From Chara braunii (lineage: Eukaryota > Streptophyta > Charophyceae > Charales > Characeae): a stretch of DNA of 20,775 bases. The stretch is from positions 162,843 through 183,617 of the forward strand of contig BFEA01000244.1 in the NCBI GenBank assembly GCA_003427395.1, given 5' to 3'. Shown one piece after another: positions 1 to 8,889 of the stretch. Every line of letters begins with the position of its first letter. The first letter of the stretch is position 1. Below the pieces are notes generated by a model. That model was not told where the DNA came from and searched no databases. It saw only the letters and a list, made by a program, of their open reading frames with translations. The position numbers and the translations under genes are program-made.

Positions 1-190
1 AAGACAAAGAAGAAAAATGAGAATTACATGTGCAATTTTTTTAGGACTCTTACTCCATATCAGACAGGAAAAAAATGAAAAAAATATTCCTACTTTTTTT
101 TAATTTTTTTTTAATTTTTCACTTTTTAACCATTTTTTATTTTTTATTTTTTTAATTGGTAATTGAAGTGAAATTCAAAAGAAAGAATTA

Positions 191-232
191 TGGAGTTGTA
201 GGGTTCTGTAAACTCTACAAGTTCTACAACCC
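191..232. repeat. Imperfect 42-nt palindrome
   Basis: The outer halves ggagttgtag and ctacaacccc are complementary apart from one A/G difference. The inner halves pair only partly. A transcript could fold into a short hairpin. No T run or other signal beside it suggests a specific role. Confidence 0.4.
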
Positions 233-498
233 CATTCTTTATTTTTTTTCACGCATTGTTTTGCCCCCCCCAAAATATCCAAAAAAACAGGCCGCAAACT
301 AGGCCTCCTGACCGCGGTGGCCAGATTGCCCGCAGTCGCGGCTGCGGGTATCACATAGCCAACACTCAAGTGGTACGTGTTTTAAGTCCATCATCTCCAT
401 AATTTCCAAGTTAGTTCGCACTTTGCTGCAGTACTGTCGGGAGAATTGGTAGCTTTCATCCCGGTCACCTATCCCTTGCTTCTTCAGCCCCCAACCTG

Positions 499-539
499 TC
501 CCTAGCTCGTCGAAACGGATCCCTAGCTCGTCGAAACGG
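499..539. repeat. 21-bp period direct duplication, two copies
   Basis: The 20-mer tccctagctcgtcgaaacgg occurs at 499-518 and again, identically, at 520-539. The pair is bracketed by two near-identical cccccaacc strings (488-496 and about 540-548), so the duplication lies inside a second, longer direct repeat. It looks like a simple slippage or repair duplication. Confidence 0.85.
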
Positions 540-1140
540 CCCCCAACCATTTGTTGGTTCCTTACTCGCCCCAACGCATGCAGTCTTTGATGCCGCCGGA
601 GAGGGACGAAGTCTTACGCAATCTCATGCTCAGTATCTTCATTTTAAGGACACACAATGGTTTTTGGAATTCGTCTTCAACATGAACCTTATTGGCAAGT
701 TGTTTTCGTGAAGCCCAGTGCCTTTTCGGGCGTGAAGGGAACAGACCATGTTTATCCTGTTGGTACCTATGAATCTCCCCCGAAGGCGGTCACACACGAC
801 CTCAGCCCCTCGACCATGATTGCAGGCCGCGGCCATAAAAAAAAATAAAAAAAAAAGAAACAATTTCGAAAAAACCATATGTTATGCAGAAAAATAAACT
901 GAATAACTTTTGCCTTGAGGTCATATCCAAAAACTTTACTGCATTTGAAATACAAAAACATACAAGTTTCATAGTTTTTCTTAAAGAAAAAAGAAAAAAA
1001 CAGCTTTTGCCTTTGGAAAATTAATTTTTTAAATTTTAAAATTCAAAAATGAAGTAGAAAAAAAAAAAAAAATGGTGCAATGTAAATCTCAAAAAGATCC
1101 ACAACGCCATATATTTCGTTGTTTTTTTTTTGAATTATTT

Positions 1141-1631
<491 letters not shown>

Positions 1632-1684
1632 ATTTCGAAAAATTCTTGAAAGTCGTGGTCGCACCCAACTGTGGTCGGAACCGT

Positions 1685-1706
1685 GGCGGTCGTTATCATG
1701 ACCGCC
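1685..1706. repeat. Short perfect hairpin
   Basis: ggcggtc at 1685-1691 pairs perfectly with gaccgcc at 1700-1706 across an 8-nt loop. It lies in GC-rich sequence just outside the GTAC-rich block. No T run follows it, so I do not call it a terminator. Confidence 0.4.
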
Positions 1707-1790
1707 CACCGAGTTTGACCCTGCGGCCGCGGTCGGGGTGATACATAGGTCGGTACCATCCTTTCTTTCTAGAAACAGGGCCGGACATGC

Positions 1791-2288
1791 TTGCTTAAGC
1801 TGTTGATTAACATTGGCTACCACTTGTGCAGACAACCTTACCAAGGTAGCAAAGGTGTGATGGTTTCGATCAAGAAGTTCACGGGGTACAACTCTAACAT
1901 GCTTCTCTGCAGTCACTTTCGAGGGCTTTCCAATAGCATAAGCAGGCCTCTTCCATCTCCAGTGGAATACCTCGATCTCGCGCTGAAGGTACCAAAAGAA
2001 CTTCCGATTCTTATGCGAGATTATGTTCTCCGTCTTTTGCCTGTAACTGAGGGGTCGTCCAACTTAGCTCAAGAAACCCCTCTGACGAAGGTGGAGCATG
2101 GGAGTAATCCTCGGAGAGTACCGTCTGGCTCGCCTGGTGGGGAAGCTCGTCCTCAAACACCGGGGAGGAGTAAGTTTCACAGCACAGGGAGTCATGGGGC
2201 GGGCAGGCGGGCAATAGTCAGTTGCAGGTCGGCTCGAGTCCTTCTAAGTGCTCGTTTGGTGATCTTGTGCCTTCCTTGCTTTCTCTAG
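1791..2288 (+). CDS. Hypothetical open frame, possible 5' exon of the downstream pseudogene
   Basis: This is an open frame of 165 codons that I do not recognise. The middle (about residues 60-85, with VEYLDLALKVPKEL) reads like ordinary protein, and residues 90-140 are rich in Ser, Pro, Gly and Arg, like the disordered start of the region downstream. The end coincides with intron-like signals: GCAG|GTCGGC at 2226/2227 and a pyrimidine-rich acceptor (cttgctttctctag) ending at 2288. A 62-bp intron is therefore possible, although joining there meets a stop in the phase that follows. It may be an upstream exon of the broken gene at 2341-3911, or noncoding. Confidence 0.3.
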   Translation: MLKLLINIGYHLCRQPYQGSKGVMVSIKKFTGYNSNMLLCSHFRGLSNSISRPLPSPVEYLDLALKVPKELPILMRDYVLRLLPVTEGSSNLAQETPLTKVEHGSNPRRVPSGSPGGEARPQTPGRSKFHSTGSHGAGRRAIVSCRSARVLLSARLVILCLPCFL

Positions 2289-2340
2289 ATGTTGGGACTC
2301 ATCGGGTCGGCACACCTACATTCATTGAGTTACGCTTCAG

Positions 2341-3911
2341 GGTGACACATATTCGCTTCAGGATGATGCAAGAAGAAAGTCCGACAGCTCAGGAAAAGAG
2401 TTTGGAGGGAAGGACAATGTCGGCGAGAGGGTCGAGATTGAGGTTGGAGGGATGGGCGTTTCGCACGACAACTCTGGGGGGGGCCCAACTTCTTCGGAGA
2501 GGAAACCCAAGTGACAGAGGATGGTACGGGAAGAGGTGCTACAAACCTGATGTATGAAGAGGATGAAAGGATCCTTGGAGCAGAGGATTGGCAAAGACAA
2601 AGGAGACGTCAGGGAACGTGCCTTGGGAAAATGCCTACCAAAGAGGCGTGGCGGACAAGAAGAAGTCATCGAGGAAGGTGGTATCACAAAAAGGTCGTCA
2701 AAGCAACGACCTGCAACAACAACTAAGAAAGTAGAAATGGATAGGGGTTTGACCATCGTTGAAAAACAATCCATGGAAGCTATGGTTAGCGGAGATTCAA
2801 CTAGTCGAGGCATTGCGGCTGTGGGCGAACCTTCTGAGAAATGTAAAAGGAGACAAACAGTTGAAGAAGGTGATCGCCCGAGGAAATCTAGGAGAAGTAC
2901 GCATAGTAAGGGGACAAGTGAATGAGGTGGCGAGAGGAAGGTCGGTAAGCAGTACGATAAAGCGGTGGCGTTTTGGGCGGAATATGAGCGAAACGTTGAT
3001 GGTGACATGATCGAGAAGGAGCACCCTATTCAACCGGTCATCAACCCAGGAAAGTCTACAATATCCTGACGTGGGAAGAATATTATAATCACTGCAGTCT
3101 CGTTCAGAAAAGTGTAAAAGACATCAAAAATGCAATGCTAAGGAAGTTCCATGAGGGGAAAACAAAAGTCTGGATGGAAAACGCTTTAGTATTGGCTCCC
3201 ATCTATAAGCCTGTGACGCAGAAGTCGGAGAGAGTTGAGAGGTTTCACAAGGATGTCTTCAAGCTAGAGGACAAGGACAAATACTTTTATTGCCCCGTGA
3301 ACGGACAACACACCGTGACTGCTGTGAAGGAATTGGATCGTGAGCCAATATTGGACTTATAGAAGATGCAGTCGTGGTCAGCGAGAGTCATGTCACTCAT
3401 GTGGTTCCCTGACGAAGACTTTAGGGGGTATTTGCTGGTCAGTCTATCGGAGAACACAAGATACATGATGACTTTGCAACACTCGCAGAAGGCAACTTTC
3501 GAGGACATGCGAGAGGCATGGGAGAACGAGGGGAGACCGGTGACTGTTCAAGAAAACCCTTTCGGTAAGGAGGCAAAAGAGACAGTTTTCAAGTTTCAAA
3601 CGATGCTTTTGAAAATGAGTCCCAACAATGCTCATTGGAAGACGCCACATGCTCTGACAATGCTCGGTGACAAGGATTAAGTTGGGGCTATTTGCAGTGC
3701 ATTGAGGCAATGGATGTCACTCGTGACGATCGACGCTTTCCGGAAAGGGATGGAGTTGTACGATAAGTGGGCCGAGGGAAAGTTGTTAGGCGGAGACGGG
3801 AGTAGGTCGTTGTCGAACCCTGACAAATACATGCCAGACAAATCCTCACGGCTTCAAGCCATTCCGAAATTGGGGGTGAAAGGGGTAGTTGGTAAAAAAA
3901 CGATGGGGTGA
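2341..3911 (+). pseudogene. Broken gene with ParB/sulfiredoxin-like 'NGQHT' motif
   Basis: One protein can be followed on the + strand in two frames. Frame 1 runs from 2341 to about 3060 with TGA stops at 2512, 2548 and 2923. It then shifts to frame 3, which runs to the TGA at 3909 with TAG at 3360 and TAA at 3678. The first half is low-complexity and rich in Lys, Arg, Glu and Gly, and probably disordered. From about 2941 it becomes globular (KQYDKAVAFWAEYERN, then LTWEEYYNH). At about 3285-3330 it reads YFYCPVNGQHTVTAVKEL, which resembles the G-x-H-R box of ParB/Srx-fold proteins. Next come a Trp-rich segment and a Lys/Gly-rich tail. The ParB link rests on this one motif. Six breaks show that the copy is dead. 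Confidence 0.6.
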
Positions 3912-4260
3912 ATGGTGTTTTTGTGAAAAATGAAATTGTTTACGTGTTCACTTTTTTTTTTCAAGTGTAAAATAACGCACATAAGAGAGGAGGAAAAAAC
4001 AAAAACTGATGAAACAAGGCTAAATGGTGAGAGCTTAGTCTTGAAAAGTCTTGCACAAATACATCATTATACAATAACATTTTGAAGCCGTGGAAAAACA
4101 TGTTACTCATTAAAATAGGACATTATACTTTAAATTGGTACTCGCAAGCTATAATTTCATGTTAAAATCGTCATATTTTGTATTTGAATGAAACTTAGGA
4201 TACGAGTAGTGAACGCGAAGAATGTAATTGACAGGCCATAAATTGAAACTGAACTGGAGA
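3912..4260. other. AT-rich spacer, no gene seen
   Basis: AT-rich sequence follows the pseudogene stop, with a T run at about 3952-3961. I see no open frame, motif or structured RNA that I can support. Confidence 0.6.
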
Positions 4261-5130
4261 TTTAAGGCAATCACTTACTGAACATGATGGATTAAGTGTG
4301 GATTTCATTGCACTTCCATAAATTTTGTAACGTAAAGGCCGTTACGGTAATAACACGGAGTTGTCAGAAATGGAAACTCAAGAGAAGTTCAAATGTTGCA
4401 CTTAATGCAATGAGACACTTAACAACAATGTTGAACTCTCGATTTCATCACACCGTGCTCAATTTTATGTGAGCATAGAGTCAGACCTATTTTAGATGAC
4501 ATTGTGACTTGCATTAATTTATTGAAACTCAATGAAGTGTGACTTCAAGGCAATCACACGGTAAACAAGATGGTTTTACTCTTCGATTGAGTTCCAATTT
4601 ATGCAAGTCACACCAGTTATGTCTTTTAAGTTAGTGCATAAATTATCGAAGTGCGACGGAATCCATACTTAGGCAATCACACGGTAAACGAGATGGTTTA
4701 AGTATGGATTCCATCGCACTTCGATAATATATGTACTAACTTAAAAGACGAAGTTGGTGTGACATGCATACATTGGAACTCAATTACAAGATGGTTTAAG
4801 TATGAATGTCATCACACTTCGATGATTTTGGACTCCATCGCACTTCGACAATTTATGTTTAACGTACTTAAAAGACATAACTGACATGTCATTGTCATAC
4901 ATTGAAATTCTCTCGAACAGTGGACGTAATGAGACACTAAACGACAAGGTTGTGAGTGACCTCAGAGTCTGCATCACACTTCGATTAATATCACTGAGCA
5001 TTGAGTCAGATGTACTTTACATGACATTGTGTGAAGCAAAAACTGGAAGTCAATTGAAGAGTCAACGCAATCACATTGTAAACAAGATGGTTTAAGTATG
5101 GATTCCGGGGCACTTCGACAAATTACTTGA
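4260..5130. repeat. Diverged direct and inverted repeat family
   Basis: A module beginning ggcaatcacacggtaaac, followed by agatggtttaagtatg, a 'gattccatcgcacttcga' segment and an AT-rich stretch, recurs in varying states of decay near 4266, 4549, 4672, 4789 and 5067. A wider unit also repeats: about 4405-4580 and 4925-5095 share aatgagacac, gagcat, gagtcaga, atgacattgtg and gtaaacaagatggttt in the same order. One pair of modules is inverted and gives the large hairpin annotated separately. There is no coding potential. This is either an old satellite-like array or the remains of a foldback element. Confidence 0.75.
4586..4784. repeat. 86-bp inverted repeat with 27-nt loop
   Basis: The left arm (4586-4671) and right arm (4699-4784) are both 86 nt and match in reverse complement at 77 positions by my hand alignment, about 90%, without gaps. 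The innermost 51 bp have only three mismatches. The loop (4672-4698) is ggcaatcacacggtaaacga plus seven bases, and the same sequence occurs as a direct copy just left of the left arm. If transcribed, this would give a long near-perfect hairpin, a good Dicer substrate in plants. It could also be the core of a MITE or foldback element. Confidence 0.9.
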
Positions 5131-5233
5131 ACTCAAGTGAGTACCATGGATGTCGTCTCCCTTCGAAAAACATCGTAATCATGAAAAATTAAAAGTTGAA
5201 AATTATATCGACACGTGCAAGAAATCGTAAATG

Positions 5234-5315
5234 CAAGATTATACTACGTTTAAATTAAATGCTACTAGCCAGCTCAAGATTGAACTACATGTAAAATAAA
5301 TGCTACGAGCGGTCG
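5234..5315. repeat. 41-bp tandem duplication, two diverged copies
   Basis: The copies at 5234-5274 and 5275-5315 both start caagatt and share the string aaatgctac near the 3' end, with roughly 80% identity by eye. They sit immediately before a younger 52-bp duplication. Confidence 0.7.
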
Positions 5316-5334
5316 TAATCTAAACTTTCTAAAA

Positions 5335-5438
5335 CGTTATCATTTACAAATTTAAAGTTTCTACCAGCGTCCCAACGTCCTATGAACGCTATCATTTACA
5401 AATTTAAAGTTTCTACCAGCGTCCCAGTGTCCTATGAG
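5335..5438. repeat. 52-bp tandem duplication, two nearly identical copies
   Basis: The copies at 5335-5386 and 5387-5438 both contain atcatttacaaatttaaagt and ctaccagcgtccca. Only a few bases differ (for example caacg against cagtg), so this duplication is recent. It overlaps the C-terminal end of the minus-strand open frame at 5413-6030. Confidence 0.92.
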
Positions 5439-6030
5439 AACCGAACCCGTATAAGGCATTCATTGAGGACCCGAAAGCAAGGGTTTGTGGCTGTCCTTTC
5501 GTCGCCATCCTTGAGAAGACCGAAATATATTTCATCCTTACAAACCTACCGACACTTGCCAAGGACTTACCTATGGCGTCACGCACACAACATGCCACTT
5601 GCTCTACCTCATGCCACTTTTGAACCTCATCAATTTGACCGACAATCTCCAAATCGGACTGTCCGTTTTCGTACAGAAGGCGCAAATTCCCCATATTGCG
5701 ACCATAGATTCTAAGGTCGTTGCACGAAACTAGCACTACAGCGTCTACCAAAGTCCGCTTTCGGTTTGAACATGCCAAACACAACACTCTACAGAAGTCG
5801 GTACCGGCCACAAACAACCGTACGCAACAATACGACACATTCTTTGGCCGTATTCCGGCACCACGCAGCGAATATACTTCCAAAAATGGATTGTAGGATG
5901 CACAGTCCAACAACTCTTGTTTCAAGCCCGCAGGCCACATGCGAGGTGACCTCGTGACGTTGTCCAGGAGAAGGTAAAACCACTTATCGAGGCCACACGC
6001 GAGGTGACCTCGTGACGTTGCCATGGACAT
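5413..6030 (-). CDS. Hypothetical open frame of 205 codons, unknown function
   Basis: This is an uninterrupted minus-strand frame, in the same direction as the transposase relic upstream. The stretch of about residues 115-165 (including NGQSDLEIVGQIDEVQKWHE) looks like genuine protein, with a Cys-rich middle (CCVRLF, CRVLCLAC). I recognise no domain. A run this long without stops is unlikely though not impossible by chance. The first 40 residues derive from a 58-bp-period duplication, and the end runs into the 52-bp tandem repeat, so the original protein boundaries are lost. It may be a 3' exon of the gene at 5922-6275, a second protein of the transposon, or a fragment of a host gene. Confidence 0.35.
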   Translation of the reverse strand: MSMATSRGHLACGLDKWFYLLLDNVTRSPRMWPAGLKQELLDCASYNPFLEVYSLRGAGIRPKNVSYCCVRLFVAGTDFCRVLCLACSNRKRTLVDAVVLVSCNDLRIYGRNMGNLRLLYENGQSDLEIVGQIDEVQKWHEVEQVACCVRDAIGKSLASVGRFVRMKYISVFSRMATKGQPQTLAFGSSMNALYGFGSHRTLGRW

Positions 6031-6275
6031 TTCCTTGCCAAGATCGCTCTATCCCATTCTGCCTCGGACCACTCATCGAGAGGCTTGTCCAAGAAGGGAA
6101 TGATGCTCATCCACGGGTCGTTTTCGAACTTCGTTGTCATCGGCTCGAGAATTTCGGTATCGTCATCCGCACCACGCAATCCGCATGCACAAGGGTGAAT
6201 GGGATACGAATAATCATGGCAAAGGGCCATGACTCCTGACGCACTCCCTACACAAGACATGAAATACAAACACAA
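5922..6275 (-). CDS. Coding-like segment, probable internal exon, unknown function
   Basis: Residues of about 35-88 (including FENDPWMSIIPFLDKPLDEW and SEAEWDRAILARKCPW) have the composition of a real acidic, Trp-containing protein. The last 30 codons are out-of-frame duplication sequence. The start codon shown by the frame is probably not real: it lies within a good 3' splice-site context, and the exon more likely begins at 6247 (see the intron entry). I recognise no domain. It follows the transposase relic on the same strand and may be its downstream exon or a second gene of the element. Confidence 0.35.
   Translation of the reverse strand: MCLYFMSCVGSASGVMALCHDYSYPIHPCACGLRGADDDTEILEPMTTKFENDPWMSIIPFLDKPLDEWSEAEWDRAILARKCPWQRHEVTSRVASISGFTFSWTTSRGHLACGLRA
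5932..6020. repeat. 31-bp direct repeat, 58 bp apart, containing a palindrome
   Basis: The copies at 5932-5962 and 5990-6020 are identical except for one t/c. Each contains cgaggtgacctcg, which is self-complementary around its central base (5942-5954 and 6000-6012). The duplication lies inside the coding-like minus strand and changes reading frame there (58 is not a multiple of 3). The two copies are therefore read in different frames, giving peptides such as VTRSPRMWPAG and TSRGHLACGL. Confidence 0.9.
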
Positions 6276-6386
6276 ACGAAAATGACATGTTGGAAAAGTA
6301 GAAAAACCACCTTCACGATTAAAAAGTTAACCCTAGACGGTGTATTCCCATCCGAGTTATCATTTTCAAAAATCCTATTCCCTCAC
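6248..6386 (-). other. Candidate spliceosomal intron (139 bp)
   Basis: On the minus strand the donor reads AATAG|GTGAGG at 6387/6386. The acceptor is a T/G-rich tract ending tcatgtcttgtgtag|ggag at 6248/6247. Both match plant consensus well and lie exactly between two coding-like stretches. Against it, the last codon before the donor is an in-frame TAG (6387-6389), and the phase does not rejoin the best downstream frame. The intron would therefore belong to an already mutated gene. Confidence 0.4.
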
Positions 6387-7061
6387 CTATTGGGCGGACG
6401 TGCAGTCGTCGCTTTGGTCTCCTACATCGACACTCCCTTCAGCAGATGGACTCAGATCTCGAAGTGCACCTTCAGCATTCAGTCGAACATTGGAAGGAAT
6501 GACAAGTCCAGTCGTGAGCGGTTTTGTACCTCTACCCGCTCTCTCCCAAACAAAAGCAATCGAATCAGCATGCTGCCATTGTGTCTTGTCATTCATTTTC
6601 CATTTTTTCTTCCATGCGTTATCATACAGTTGTCGAAGCGACTTTGCTCTCCCAGTCGACACCCAGTATTCCACTAACACTTGATTGTAATTCTGCTAAT
6701 CTTTTTCAACAACCACCCGAGAGAGAGCTTTGCCCACCCAGATAGGCACGCCGCTGGACAGATCATCGTCGGAGGGGCGAAGGATAAGAAACGTGCCCAC
6801 ATCTACATGCACGAGAGGGTCAAAACTGGCCTTCAGGCGATCTTTTCTTCGTCCAACAAACAGGGGTTCCCTGTCATCAATGTTGGAACTGTCAGAAGAA
6901 GGTTGTTGATCGCTTCCGGGCGGTCGTGGTCTTGGCCAAAAACTTTGTAGAGGTTATGAGGACAACCCGTTGGGGATGATCTCGTCGCCATGTTTGATAG
7001 CCTCCTCCCAGTAACACAAAGCTCTTTCTCTCCTATTCACCTCATGGTCGTTGTAAGTGAA
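6387..7061 (-). pseudogene. C-terminal segment of the transposase relic
   Basis: The frame of the DUF7869-like segment continues unchanged past its TAG (7062-7064). It reads on through TAA at 6954-6956 and TAG at 6696-6698 to TAG at 6387-6389. The first part reads NDHEVNRRERALCYWEEAIK. A Ser/Asp-rich linker follows (about 6850-6910), then a compact region with VDVGTFLILRPSDDD, then GVPIWVGKALSRVVVE. Past the 6696 stop come VLVEYWVSTGRA and QLYDNAWKKKWKMND. The pattern of WVGK followed by V-x-YW and a Tyr/Trp-rich strand suggests a small beta-barrel (BAH- or chromo-like) module. I recall similar tails after DUF7869, but that is inference. Three internal stops show decay. Confidence 0.6.
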
Positions 7062-7895
7062 CTATGTTGATCGTCTGCTCTCCAGCAACTCGCGGAATCG
7101 AATAACCCCATTTCTGTTGTTACAATAGTCATTTCGAGGAAGGGGTTGCACAGGAAGCGGGTCAAATGGCCACGATGGACCTGCATAGCTTTCATCGGGG
7201 TTTTGATTGAACCAATAAATCAGACCTTCCTCGGGCAACCAGTTTTCGTCATCGCAGAACTCCTTGTACAACATGCCCGGATTATCTCCAACCATCAAAA
7301 ATTTAAGCAAGTGCGGTTTTGAAATACCAGTAATGTCGGACGCAATGCATGGGTCTACTATACTTATCCAATCTGCCAGTGTATCGAGGAAAATACATTT
7401 GGGAGGCTTTTTGTGGGATAGTTGTATGAGCTCGCAAAACTCATCCATAGTATAAGCATCTGTGTCTTTCAATTTCTTCGAGAAAACGTTGAAAGTAGCG
7501 TCCACGTCTGTATGGGTATGTCCCACCAGCATGAAACCTATTTCTACCTCTTGGAAAACTTTGAACTTAACCAAGAGTGCAACTAGCGCACATATGTACT
7601 TGTTCTTGTTTTCCCGCCAACAATTATCTGCTTGAATGCGCAAAAATGATGGCAGTGGCGTCCCGCTCCCTTGAATTTCGACAAGGGTTCTCATGAGACA
7701 AGTGGCGATTGTATTCGAATCGTGTTTGAAATACGGAAACCACGTGTACACATAAATATTCGGGTCTCTACCATATACAATGACACCTGTCAGATTCGTC
7801 TTCATCATCATGCCTAAGTGCTTTCGAGTAGTTCGCTTGAACAATATGGAGGATAGTCGCCTTTTCTGACCCATACCGTCAATGATGAGACACAA
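7062..7895 (-). pseudogene. DUF7869-type (probable DDE transposase) core
   Basis: This 277-codon stretch carries the hallmark order of the DUF7869 family, proteins spread in many invertebrate and protist genomes and probably transposon-derived. An aspartate lies in LIIDGMGQ (residue 6). Next comes the strand LTGVIVYGRDPNIYVY, then IQADNCWRENKNKY (Asp90), then IGFMLVGHTHTDVDATF (His126, His128, Asp130, Asp132). This spacing is what one expects of an RNase H-fold nuclease with acidic metal ligands, but the catalytic assignment is my inference. The usual form of the first motif has an acidic residue or polar pair after DGM; here it is DGMGQ. The true start is upstream in another frame (next entry). 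The TAG at 7062 probably interrupts rather than ends the protein. Confidence 0.75.
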
Positions 7896-7904
7896 ACGCT
7901 CGTC

Positions 7905-8854
7905 GGACGGACCATGGAATCAGTCTTTGCCCAAATAAAGTCCAGTATGTGTTCAACTTGCCGCCTTTGATGAGCTTTCATCTCCTCCTGTGCTCGTTCT
8001 CGAGCTCGAGGAAGAGCAGCGTAGTGTATACGTTCTTTCAGTTCATGACAGACGACACACTTTGTGAATGTGTTTGAGTGTGTGGGTGAAACGTGAAAAA
8101 AGTGTGTCAGCCACAATTTATCAAAGCTGGACTCGGACACGACTTCGAGGCCGACAGCCACGAAGTCTGATTTGATAGACTCATAAATTGAACGCTTTGT
8201 AAAAGCAGCTGGCAATCGAAGTTTCGGTCTGTTAACGCCGTGTTGATGGGTCACCTCATTCGGCATGCTATCTGCGTGACTGTCTATGAATGTTTTCATG
8301 CTGGCAAGCATGGCGACCGTCTTATCTTTTAGTTTTTGTCTACCCGTCAGTCCGTGCTCGCAACACACAAAACCATTGTCCAATCGTTTTTTGTAGCTAT
8401 AAAACGTATTGCGAGTGAGACCGAGAACATTGCAGTACGCCTTGACGCACATGTGACGTTCCAACTCTACAGGACGGACACGTTTCTGTCCACCTTCATT
8501 CAACGTGAAATCTTTAAGGCTTTTCATCCACCACTCTGCTCGCTGTTCAGGACTCTTACAGTAAAATCCTTGTCTAACCTTTCGGACTTCCTCCGGCGAC
8601 ATGTTGTAACAACAGCGAGCCTTGCAACATGCCATGCCGAGTACCATTAGCAGTTTCTTTTCGGACAGCATGTCTTTCACTCTTTTGTACTGCTCTACCT
8701 TCCTAGCATTCCTATTCGCCATGCTATACGGTCTTCTCTCCCCTGGCAGAGGCGCAAACAAAATTTGTAGTATTGCCATTTGTTCTTTATCGGTCCTGCC
8801 AGACGCTTCAGGCCCAGACTGACTCTCAACAGGAATGGCATCACGAGATTGCAC
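7905..8854 (-). pseudogene. N-terminal region of the DUF7869-type transposase relic
   Basis: This is the N-terminal half of the same protein. It has a basic stretch (residues 45-68), a Cys cluster ACCKARCCYNMS (75-86), and the segment VRQGFYCKSPEQRAEWWMKS. It then has CVKAYCNVLGLTRNTFYSYK (136-155), which looks like a helix-turn-helix. Next come SSFDKLWLTHFFHVSP and a CVVCHELKERI zinc-ligand pair followed by an Arg/Gln/His-rich helix, an order typical of proteins carrying DUF7869. The frame runs on to 7814 but becomes nonsense after DSMVRP. At about 7905-7915 the sense frame switches to the one that gives DERLCLIIDGMGQ, as if one base were lost. Putative DNA-binding and zinc-binding roles come from motif layout only. 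Confidence 0.7.
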
Positions 8855-8889
8855 TTGCGTTGGACTTGCCCGCGCAGTGGAGAGCTCCT

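Larger units (their letters stand above)
1..1140. other. AT-rich stretch without a recognisable gene
   Basis: This stretch is dominated by A and T runs at 60-175 and 835-1075, with a more GC-balanced island at about 290-830. The open frames in it are under 100 codons, show no recognisable motif and conflict with one another on both strands, so I call none of them genes. Two small structured items inside it are listed separately: an imperfect palindrome near 191-232 and a 21-bp duplication near 499-539. Confidence 0.6.

Noticed and set aside
2358-3008. A 216-codon open frame on the minus strand, rich in Ser, Leu and Pro.
   Set aside because: It is the antisense of the Lys/Arg/Glu-rich + strand reading, which continues into the clearly protein-like 2941-3911 segment. 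Ser/Leu/Pro richness is what the opposite strand of such codons gives. No motif was seen.
4260-5130. A CRISPR-like array, because of repeated modules with spacers.
   Set aside because: The units are long, diverged, unevenly spaced and partly inverted, and the genome is eukaryotic.
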